64,000 bases of DNA, taken from assembly GCA_002633005.1 (NCBI GenBank), contig NMRA01000156.1, forward strand, positions 62,001-126,000. Direction: 5' to 3'. Position numbers and translations under genes: made by a program. Position 1 is the stretch's first letter, and each line of letters starts with the position of its first letter. The notes below the pieces were generated by a model that worked only from the letters and a program-made list of their open reading frames with translations, ran no database searches and was not told the origin of the DNA. This DNA comes from Phoronis australis. Its lineage: Eukaryota; Phoronida; Phoronidae. Below are positions 11,601-23,600 of the stretch, one piece after another.

Positions 11601-14600
11601 AATAAAAATTTGACACATCAGATTGGTACCTGTAATTCACTTAGGCATCAGAATTTTCCAGTTTTAAGGGGTTTGTAATGAGAAGAGCGGTATCACCAGT
11701 TAGTGCCCGACAGTCATCTTTCAAAACAAATGACAATTTTCTCCTTCAAATTTAAACTAAATGATTATCTTCAACATACCTGTTTCAATTCATTAACTCT
11801 CTGATCAGTAGTTACACTGAAAAACAAAATCAAAATAATTAATCTCACCATTCACCTTGCAACTAAATAACCATGAAGAAATTTACTTTATTCACAGACA
11901 GAAAAATTATTTCTTATCTAGGACGGCATGGGTGAGCACTGTTCTCCTACGAAATGTATTCACCTGTTCACAAGTCCATGTCCATCCTAAAGGGGATTTG
12001 TACGTACAGCCTTGAAAATAAGTACACTGAACTAGTGACATACATCTAAATTGCCGTGACACCCTCCCCCCATTCAAATTTCGCTGTATTTTTGGGGTAG
12101 TGCACCCAAGTCAAGTCACTCCACTGTGTTACACAAAAGAGGTTGGGACATCTCAGCAAAGAGACAGTAACTGCAGTGTGTTGTCGCTTTTCTTCTGTTC
12201 TAGTTATTAATAACCGAATTTTGCCATTCAAACAACGATACATTTATCGCAATTATTTTTAAACCGGTCAGCACGCCACCTGTGGCCACATCACGTGAAC
12301 TAATGAATATCAGCGTGAAAAGATTTCTGCCCCAACCGGAACTCGAACCCAGGACATTCTGCTAACCCTGCTGACCAGCCTTAAAAACAGTGGCAATATA
12401 CATTTCCATGTTGGTTTAAAAATTAATATATATTTATATAATAATGACAAATTTAGTTTTTAAAGCACACAGGGTGTAAAATGAACAAATGTTGCCACAA
12501 ACAGGCAGTGGTTATCACTGACGCCCAGCTCTGTACCCTATTCTCCAGACAAAAAAATGGTCATAAAAAGTCCAGGTGCTACCTACAATAATCCCAAGTA
12601 GAAGCATGAATTTCATAGTTGCCTTTGGAAAATGTAATGTTGGGTGTAATGCCTAATTTGATGAAGAATTGACAAATCTTTGAGCTCAAAATCGTTGAAT
12701 TGTTTTTCAAACTCGGTGCATGTAAGCCAAACTCATCATGGAAAAATCCAAACTTGTTGCAACGACGAGTTAAGTTAGGTTGCGGAAAAGACTAATTAGC
12801 TTTCTCAAACGCTGCACTTTTGTTACGTTCAGTAAATACTGTCAAGGACCTCCAACCAATCAAACTTTCCAAAAACAAAAACTCATTCGTGGCTCTTTAC
12901 AGAATGACAAAACTACAAAACTTATTTGGAGTTATGATCATATGCAATTCACATGCACAGCAATCAACTTAAAATTGTTTCCACAGCCTCCGATTTGGAT
13001 TTACACCCACCAGGGACCACATGTGATGTAATACATGTTTTTATATTACAGTTATGAATAAACATTTTAAACTCCCTCCCTCCCTCCCCCTTCCCTCCTT
13101 CCCTCCCCCAAACTTAGCCTTAAGGCGTAACTATTGTTTTCAAGACAAACCTAGAAAGTTCAAACGAAGCCACGAGTCTTTCTCGCTCAAGCGCTTCGAC
13201 CTTTGCCTGAGCTTCATCTAATTTTTTCCTCAGCTCGTCTCGTTGTAACCTTCAGAAAAAGAACCAACAGTAGGTTCAACAAAGAACTAGACAAACCCTA
13301 TAAAGACATTCTACGTGTTAGCCAATAATGCTCAAAACAACAATTCAATTAGAACTTAGCATGAAAAGAGCAACTTATCAACTTGAAATTTCTTTCAAAA
13401 TACGATTACAGATCTAACTTTCGCATTAAAAATGATGTTAACAATTATTCCTGAAGTTGGGAAGAGCCAACTTGTTAGTTCTCAAGACCCGATTCAACAG
13501 GTTGGCTAGACAAGGGTTATTATACGCACCCAGCCTAGTCTCGAGCAATAACAAAATGTCCGATCTTCCCAATCCCAAAAATCACATCAAAACTGAGTTT
13601 ACTACGAAAATTTTGAGAACAATTTTATGACTGTTAGCAAGTGGTTCATATATAATTAAGTAAATCATGAACGGGCGTGGAAATATAAATCACAAACATT
13701 TTAAGTCCGGTCAGCCCGCCACCTAATGGCCACATCACATGACCTAATGTACATGAGTCCGAAAAGATTCCTGCCCCCGACCGGGACTCGAACCCAGGAC
13801 CGTCGGCTAACTGTGTGCAGATGCTCTAGCCACTGAGCTATCGGGACCACCAGACTTATGTTCAATGGGTCACGTGATGTGGCCAATAGGTGGCGTGCAG
13901 ACCAGTGAGTTGCAAAGTGGTCTAAATCGAAAGTTAGCTTTTATGACAGAAGGAGAGTTCATAACATCTTTAAATTGTTTAAAATCAAATACTTTTCATT
14001 TGCTGTAGGATGGAATGTTTCGGCGATAAAAACGAATAACTCTGGGAACGGAGAGCTACACAGGACCACACACAGAGTCACATCTACTGCACAGATTGGA
14101 CATATTTTTAACTACATGACAAGTGACCTTTGCATTGAACAATTACAAACTACAGGCGTTTTGCAAGTATTATTATTGTTCTTTCACCAGGTAGATGGCA
14201 GCACAAGTCAATGGTACTATGTGAAAATTGTGGACATAGAAGTCTCTTAGTCCAAGGGTACTTAAGTAAAGGACAACAATTACTTTACCTTTCTTCCAAC
14301 TCTTTTTCCTGAGATCTTGTCATGGCGTTCCCTATAATATCAACATCTGGTCATATTTAAGTTAAAAAACACCACTTAGAAGGTACAGCTGGTCCACACT
14401 CACAAGTGTGTTTCTTCCTTGAGAGCATTTTGTGTAGCTAACTCTGATATTTCATAAATAATCCGTCTGGGATGAACATCCGCAGATAGTACAACTGCAT
14501 GTACGATACTGTCAGAGAGTGGAATGCCCTTTGATACAGTTTTAAGATTTTGTCTGAACAAATTGCTTTGATAAATACCGAGAAAACTCCAGGAGTATAC

Positions 14601-17600
14601 TGTTGAGTTTTGACATGGAAACTATTTCACATCAATCGCATATCAAGACTTCACACACTGCAAACATCAGTAACATTGAGAGTTGCTCTTTAGTTTCAAC
14701 ATCTATCTTGTTCAAATTATGGTTCCCATTATTGAAAAGATGGCTTCTTCGTACCTCGTTCTTTCTCTAGATCCTGCAGCATGGCCGTTTCCTTAAGTTT
14801 GAAATTTTCAATAACTTTATTTTTGTTTTTCACAATGTTATCCACAGCAGCATTGAAGGCAACCTAAAATGTAAATCAGACAAATAAGAAGAGGAAAACA
14901 ATACAGAAAAAAGCAATGTTTCATCAGCCACTGCCCGTTTTTCAAGTTTAAGAGACACCTGGTGGTGTGAGTCAGTCTTGAGGTGAACCGTCCCATTGTG
15001 TGGTAGGTATTGTTGAAGGTTCACCACCGTATCTCTCAAGACTGACACACACCGCAGTGTCACAGAAGTTAGAAACAGCCGCTGACTGGCCGAGAAAATG
15101 GTTCAATATTTCCATCGAAATAACCAGAAGTGACAGAAATAGGCACACACAGAACTCAGCCTGTTTGCGGATTTTAGTATTGTTGAAAGCAAAAACATCC
15201 TTATAATTTAGAAATAAAAAATAATTCATCCATATTGCATCTCAAATGGGGAACAAACCTGGTGCAAATCTTTATTTCTAATGAAAATTAATTGCAGAAG
15301 CTAAAATGGCATTAATTTCAATGCATATTCCAACATTGAAAGGCACACAGACAATGTTTGTTATTTATTGTCATAGGGAATAAATTCAAAATGTGTCTGT
15401 CATAGCGAAAATCGTCAACTAAGTTTGAAACCACGATTACAATGATGACACCACAGGAAAAGATTCCATTATGTCTAACGGAGTGTGCCTGCGCATTGCG
15501 AGCGTAAATTTAAAATGAATTTGCTGCGAAATTGAATTAGAACAATGCACGTCGTGACAATCGAGTGAACACATATGTGAGCATGTATGTGAGTACCAGA
15601 GTCGCAAACTGTTTATGAAAACAAATGAAGCAAAATGGTCAGCGACGTTCAATTGTCGCTGCATTACTACCCGAGAGGTTAACTTGGGCAAGCTGCAGGG
15701 GAACGTGGATCTTAGATGTTTCAGCACACCTGTGTAAGGTGTTGTGTATACAAGTGACTCTTCACCATTAGTAGAAGTGAAATTGTATGAAAACTCTTTA
15801 GCTTAGGTCACAATACGGAAAACTAGTGAAATTTTGTTTTTTTATTTTATCATGAAAACATGAAAAGAATCCTACGTTGAAAACGTAACCGGTCGTGATT
15901 GGGCAATTCGACCGGTTTGCATACCTCAGGATCTGCCGGTGTTGATCAAAGACATTATGCTGTTATAGTTAATAACATCCCCTCAGGCTGCTGATGTTAT
16001 CCTTCTATAGATAATCAGACCCATCATACACACGCTGGGGGCTACAACAGTATTTTCAAATTTTCGTTTTGGAAGTTTGTAAATAGCATAGTTTGTGAAA
16101 TATACACGTGATTAGAGTTTTGAATTTTGAAAATTGGTCAAGAAATGTGACTTTTACAACCTAAAATGCTTGTTTAATGTCATAAAAAGTTCCTCATTAA
16201 TTCTGCTGGGTGTGCAACATAATTGGGCCAATTACCAAACCACCAGGCAGCAGTTGGATTTTGAGGTAAGCCAGGTGTCATCACACCATTCACTGTAGGC
16301 AGCAGCATACAACATTTGGAAGAGTTGTGAGCACTCACAGTAAATACCATATGTTGAAAAATACAAAACAGGTGCAACTTTGGACATTATCGTGGTCTGA
16401 AATTGGCGAGATTTTTTTCCATGCGTGTGGCTGGAGCTCGAGACATCCATCCATTTGTAGCAAGCCTAACCATTATGATTGTCACATTATGAATTCTAAA
16501 CGAGTTTGCCTGTGTTTGCCTGAACTGTGTGTGATTGCCATCAGACCCAGTGAGATTGTATGTTAGTCATTCACACATGGGAAGACTCGGGAACATCATT
16601 GGTCAATATAATGTTTCTACGCCAAGTCATATCCACCAATAACATGCCTGCTGCTCCGCAGTGATGCTGGACCGGAGTGATGATAGGCTTGCCTCTTTTT
16701 CTTTCTGTAACCTAGCAACCAAACGATCCGTCTCTTGTTTGTGTTGGTCAGTCAGACTCTGTCTCACCTGAGGGGTTAAAGGTAACAAATTGAGTACCCA
16801 CTTCAAAGTCAAAGTGAGCATTCTTGAACATGGTATAAAAATAATTGCTAAAATATCTCTTTTTCAAAGTCTACTACACTGCTACAAATGTTCAAAATTT
16901 TACGAAATGTTATTAGGTGACAGCTACGCTATACAAATCATGCTAAAAAAAGAATGAAATTTACATTAGCGTTATTTTTGTTCAGAATTTGACCAATTAC
17001 AGGACTTGATGATTAGCCTAATGTCAACATGGCAAATGCGACCTGGCACAATTCGCAGGTCACCAAACAGGAAATAAAGTCGGCAAAACAAAGAAACCGC
17101 GCATAAGTCCTGGTCCCTACAGACAATGCATAGTTGAGAACAGTTAAAAATGAAAAAAAGGTTTGTCTGAATTTAAAACTTGCGAACTCAGAAAATGTCT
17201 GCCGGAACACCCGAAATTGCCTGGTCACAAGGATAACCGGGGATCATTAGGAATATATTGCAACTCCAACCCCCTCCCCCCCGGCCCGAATACCTCCTAC
17301 CTAAGGGGGAACCAGACGATGAGGACACGCATCCTGCGTATGACCTATCAATGAGCTCTTACCGTTTTTGCTAAACAATTCCAACTCCCGTTCGTTTAAT
17401 TTATGTAGTATTGTGAGCGTGTGCTCGGATGTGTATATTGCGACTTTGGATTTTACCAAGACGCCAAACATAACCTGAGGACACATTGGCGACCTGCAGG
17501 TTGTCACATTGAGCCCCGAACTTATGTTCTACTCGTCCACCACATAACACCCTATAGTGAAGAATTTTTACCATTCATCCAATTTGTTCTTCTCAACAAA

Positions 17601-20600
17601 ATTAAAAACTGTAGAGGTCATCGACAGTGCATCCAATCTAAAAATATTGAGCAATAACTCTAACCCTCGAGGTTAATGTCCCTATTCGGTTTGGTGCTCA
17701 CCAGTGAAAGTTCCAAATTTACCCTGTAAATGCCCAAGCTTGGCTCATTGCGCACCCTCAATTTATACAATTAAAAGTTCCTTGAATTTTATTGTTAGTC
17801 TCCTTCGCAAGCTTACAGAGCAGACAATCTACCTACGCCACTCCTTGGTATGAGTGCTCCGCGATGCGCTCGCATGTAAGTTTTCACAATCCGTAAAAAG
17901 ATTACGGGATTCTTCAGCGTTTTTTAAACAATTTTTGGGATAATTATGCCAAAAGACAAAACAGTCAACAATGAAAAATAGACGGACAGAAATCGTTTCA
18001 TGTTCATCACCTAGGGCTGTCTTGACCATTAAAGTTTGACAATGAATCAAGCTGAAGTCCCTTTTGTGCTCTCGCTAGACAAAAGAGTTCCATTTCACTG
18101 AGTTTGCCAACCATCCAGTCCCAATGGAAGAATCCTCAACCACAGTCACAACCAATTCGACTGCGACTGTGTGAGTTAAATGTGATTCTAAACTGGAGGA
18201 GTATCTTTTAATTATCGGAGGGTATTTTTAGGCCTGATGGAGGAATTCGCCTGATTCTTAAATATTTTTCAAAGGAGAATGTAACTGATATTCGGTACCA
18301 AAATTGAGGCATCGAGAGCCCTGGAGAATGACGAGCTGAATGTAAAGCGGAAGTGATTCCAGGAGACGTATTAAATGACTATCAAAAATGATTTAAAATT
18401 ACAATAAAACTGAACAGGTCATTTTACAAAATGTGTAATTTCTCATTTACGAAACTCTAATTTTTCACTAATTTAGCATACGTTACGATATGGCTGACAG
18501 GTGAAATTCTAATTTTGTTAAATTCCTTCACAAAAATAACAATCAAGAAAATTTGAGCCTATTACCATGCATGGTTTGTGCTGCATAGATATTATAAAGC
18601 AACATTTTGCAAAGTTTCCATTATTTGCAATTTTGACAATTATTTTTGTGTGAAACAAGTGGAGAATTAATTATTGAAAACTCACATGCTCAACAGCTTT
18701 TTCTAATCTTTCTTCATGAGCTATGTTGATCTCGGCAATGATTTGGCCATGCTTTTCAAGAGCGATGAAGTCGTTCAAATCCACGTGAAACTCCCCACTG
18801 ATCACTTCTAGACTACCTCCGCATGGACGAGTGCCGTCAGTGGATTTCACCGCAGATAACTGGTCTCTGCCATCTTGTGGCTCCGACCGAGTTTGTGTTC
18901 CACTCGACGTCACACCGACTGTCTCCTGATACATCAAACTTGTTTGAGCAGAAGCGGACAACACAGTTATATCACACGTTTGAATATTTTTCTCATAAGT
19001 TGTAACATCCGTATCTTCGAGAGTTTCAAAGGATGGCATGCTCGTCTGAACTTCTAAAGAAAGAAGTTCAACGTCCTCAGTTTGAGTTTCTCCTTCAGAC
19101 GTTATCAATTCATTTTTGCTGTCACTGGAAGCCGAACAGGGACTTGTCTGCATATAGCTTGACATAGTGTCAGTCTTTAGCGTTTGAGTTTGATCTTCTG
19201 CTACAGGTATGACAGGAGTTTGAGACACACCTGACGAAACGCTGACACTGACTGTCTGCATGGACGCACTATCTGTATGTACGCCGACTGTTTGTAATCC
19301 CACATGGTCCCAAGCAACAGGGTTTGTTTGTGTTTCAACAGAAGCCTGCAAACGTCTGCTATTCGCTCTTTCTTCCACTAACTTCAGCTCATAACATCTG
19401 ATCGCCTCATCAATTGCCTTTTCTTTTTCCGCTTCGCATTTCTGTTGCATCTCTGTCAAAGCAGAGCGATGAGCTAGTTCCAAGTCATTTTTGACATCCT
19501 CCACATGTCTAGCATGCTTTTCCAACAATTCATGCTCCTTAATCACGTAACTATCATACGTTTCTTGTCGAAGCTGCTCCATATTCTCAGCATGCTCTTT
19601 GAGGAGTTGCGCACGTAATTCCATTGACTGTGTGTCACACTGCCCTCGCAGTTTAACTTCTAAATTCTCCATGTCACATTTGTGATCATCAGACATGCCT
19701 TTTTTCTCAGCAGCGTGGTTTGACAGGCACAGTTCCAATTCCTGTGATTTCGCCGCCAGCTGAGACCTCAGGCTATCCTGCTCTAGGCCTCTGGTCTCTA
19801 AATCTTGCGCAAAATCCATCTTAATTTTCTCTAGTTCTAACTCCTGTTCTAGTGTAAGCTTTGTTATGGCATCAGTGTGTTCTGCAGTCAATGTTGCCTT
19901 AAGTTCATCTAGCTTGGTTTCTGACTCCTCCTGGATCAACTTCAACCTAGCGTTAGTTGCTTCAAGTTGTTCATGATAAACGCCAACCTCTTTTTGAGAA
20001 TCCTTCAATTTAGCCGTAGCCACGTTCAACTTGTCCCCTAAATTTGACACCGTGCTCTCATGTTGCCGTTTAAGCTCTGTCATCTCACAATCAAAATTAC
20101 ACACTTGTTGATCCGTCACTCTCTTGATTACATCCGTAAGTCGTCCGGCAACGGTTGCAATAGTTTCCATCATATCATCGCGTTCTTTTTGAAACAGCTT
20201 CTCAACACTACGGATCTCGTGCCTCAGTTTTAAAGAGTCCTTTCCTACGACATCACCTAACATCTTAAAGCGTCCATTAACATTCTCAAGACTTTTCTGG
20301 ATTGTTGCCAGTTCCCTTTCCTTTCGTTCTAACAGTGACGACCTCTCTTGGAGCTGTCGCTGCAGTTCGGCCATCTTCTCTGCCATCTGTTTGTGCCCAT
20401 CCGAGTATGAGGACGGAAGGGACTCCTCGATGTAAAAATCTGCCGTGGTGAAGTCATTAGACTCAATCGCCACTAGCGAATCACTACGATCTCTCTCGTC
20501 AAGTGAAACCACAGGCCGTTCAGCGACCGAATAAAATCTTTGGCAATCCAGCTCGTCCTCATCCTCGTGTTCAGGAGACGCCAGCACTTCTATACTCCCC

Positions 20601-23600
20601 TCTTGTGTATCAGAAACGTAGTCAAGACTCTGCTGAAGAGTCTCGTCCATGAGGTGCACAACATTCACTTCCTTGGGCAAAGGAGATTGGCTGCGTGTCG
20701 ATTTACGGCTTTCTTCCTCTTTAGTTGCAGTTAACATATCCGCTGGACTGGGAATGATGCTAGCACCAATGTCAGTATCACTAGGCTCATACCTGTATAG
20801 CATACAAATAAGATGTTGTAAAAAGAATACTATACCCGGATTTGGCCTGTTAGCACACATTGTAAACCAATTCCCTGACACAAAATAATCTTCTTAACCC
20901 ACAAAAGTTTGGAGTAAAATTTGAAAACTCCTTTCGAACTTTGCTAGACGGGCAAGCGTGACCTATGCTATTAGTGAATTACATGGCAACTGTGGTGAAA
21001 AACCACCTACCAATAACGATGATATCCAATCTGTGAAATAGGAAGTAATAATTTTCAGTTGAATCCGGCTTTTATCTTACAAGATTGGCGCCAATGATGC
21101 ATTAGCAGGTGACAAAACAAGGATTGGTTGAAATCATAAAAACATGGTTTAGCCTCCTTCTTATGTATTACTCCTTAATAATATTTCAAAATTACCAAAA
21201 TATTGTCAAAACTGACAGATTTCGCAGAAATAAAAAGATGGAATTGTCGAGGGTTTCAGTTTAAGAAATTAAAGTGCTAAAAATGACAAATTATTAAGGT
21301 TTGCCACCTTTCACATAATTCAAAGACTATTCTAAGAATGTTGACACAAAAATGAAGAAAAGTTAATGAACTGTGTACAGATGAATAAACAAAGACAAAG
21401 AAAATGAATATCAGAAGACAGTTGACTGTAAGATGGTTAGCCAAAATATTATTGCCAAATTGACGTCTCAGCGAGAGGGTTTTTATCAATTTTTGGAAAA
21501 GCATTCCTTGATACTCTGACTGTTTCTCTTCATTCAAATTGCTGGGTGATTCCAATTCTTTTCAAAAATGTATGACACTACACATCTAAATTTTAGAAAA
21601 TTACTCCATCTACAAAGCCTATGGCTACAATCCTGCAAATGACGGAGTGTAATATTAGTTCAAAACAAAGGCAACAACTACAAACTGTATAACTGCTAGA
21701 GCTAACCACAGTGGCCCTGTCACTCCAAACACACTATCAGACTGTCCTAGCCATATTAACCTCTTGATGAAGAACACGGATGTCTGGAAGCAGGCAATTA
21801 TGGCCAAAAACACGCCTCGATTATGACACGGTCCATGTCCATGGGATTCAGACTGTACCACATTTAGTCCCGAGGACTTGCTCGTGTGACGGTCCAAAAC
21901 AAAATTCTCCAGTTTGGGACGCATTAAAAAATAATTATTTTGCTCAGGGTCGGAGCTTGTACCAAATTTTAGAAAAAGGCAAACTAGCAGTCCAAATTCA
22001 AGAATTACAATCAACTAGAGACGATCATTCATCTTGATGTTACACACTATGGGGACTCATGAAGACGTTGCGTCAGTGGCTATTTTTGACCATTTTGTCG
22101 ACTGTTAACTAGTCTATTTTCGGACTCTGTTTATACAAAAAGCGGAGTGTCTGATATTCGAGAAATATCAAGAATGCCAAAATCACCCACGTCTTAATTT
22201 TCCGAATCAAGAAAATTCCATTTTGCTATGAATTTTGGTGTCACAAAGTTTAGAGGTTGAATCAAATTCTACATAGGCATCCTACATTGAAAAAATAACA
22301 CTTTACTGAGTAAATTCTACAGTTTTTTAAGTAATTTAATCTAAATGCACAGACCTGTCATTGAGACCCCACATAACTCTGAAAACTGACAGGTTTACAT
22401 TTAAGCATGTGCATGCAAACAATGCTACTATGAACACTGACGGGTAGGTTTACATTTAAGCATGTGCATGCAAACAATGCTGCACAAATCTTTCGTAAGC
22501 ACCAACCCATGAGGACAGCCGACTTACCGAAGAACATGAGCCAGCTCTGGCGTCTGCTCCTGAAGGAAGATCATGTCTGACTCCATGATAGGTGGCAGCA
22601 TCTGATCATATTGTTGGGGGGGCTCTGTCTAAAATGACAACAGCATCAGTCCACAAATGTCCTCCTTGTAGAACAAATGAGCAACAGGTGCTTACAGGTA
22701 TACAAATCACTTGCAGGAATTTTATTTATTTTATTGTTTATTTCACTCCCTTGCACATTTTTGGACACCAAAACATGAACAAAAATATTTACCCAACACT
22801 GAACTTCAACGTTATGAAATAATAATACAATGTACATTATTGCTGTTTATAACCACGGAGATGCTTCCATAAGAAACAAATACCTCGCTTCAAATCAAGA
22901 AGTTTGAAAATTTCACTCTTTTCTGAAAAGTTTCTTCATTCGAATTTAAAGAGAACGTCATAACATAAAATATTTGTTCACAGAATCATTCCGCATTACA
23001 CACGTCAGCGTCGCACGTCCATACTTACTGCATATGCAGGAGGCAAGTCGTTGAGACCAGTGAAGAGGCTGAGGAGAAAATGGCGACCTACAATAAACAT
23101 AACAGACACTAAGAAGATTGGGCACAGAAGCTGACTGGGTCAGACCAGTTGAAAAATGTAATATCCAGAGCGTAACATAGCTCCATCGGGGGAAAGCTAC
23201 TTGGAGCACAGTTCAAATTTCATTGCAAAGGGTGCAAGTTTCAGTGTGTCAATTGTGTCAATTGGGGACACAAAATTTATTGAAGACTTTCCGATTCTGG
23301 TAACAAGGAAAAATGGGCTTTTACACCAGGCACCGACTATATTTCCTCACCAAGCTTATGTCGATCTTCAAATTATACTTGAGGGTCACACATTTTCCAG
23401 TTCAGTGAGGACTTAAGATGCATGACTTTCACAATCAAATTTAAACTCTCAGTGCAAGCGTTCATTATTACCTATCTGGTCCATGAACTGTTTCCTGCGA
23501 GCGACTTCCAACTCATGCACAGAACTAGCCTTGCCTGCCAAATGCTCTGCCCACTGAAAGCAGTAATGTTCATGCTTATTTGAACAGTTAGCTACCGCAC

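Larger units (their letters stand above)
8658..18685 (-). other. RB1CC1 introns between exons 13 and 20
   Basis: Noncoding stretches between the small 3' exons. They hold a palindromic tandem repeat (8910-8951), dispersed-repeat copies (10690-10920, 18470-18680), an inverted-end element (11185-11417), SINE-like copies (12256-12395, 13709-13903), a G-rich tract (13072-13110), an imperfect hairpin (14966-15060) and a repeat shared with 44.2 kb (17330-17450). No other coding exon was recognised. Confidence 0.6.

Noticed and set aside
13762-13851. Functional tRNA gene on minus
   Set aside because: A and B boxes are good, but the anticodon stem does not pair, the acceptor end mismatches, and a truncated relative lies nearby; it is a SINE-like repeat.
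21655-22014. 119-codon minus frame with hydrophobic segments
   Set aside because: Intronic, overlaps a dispersed repeat shared with 51 kb, no conserved domain or splice continuity.
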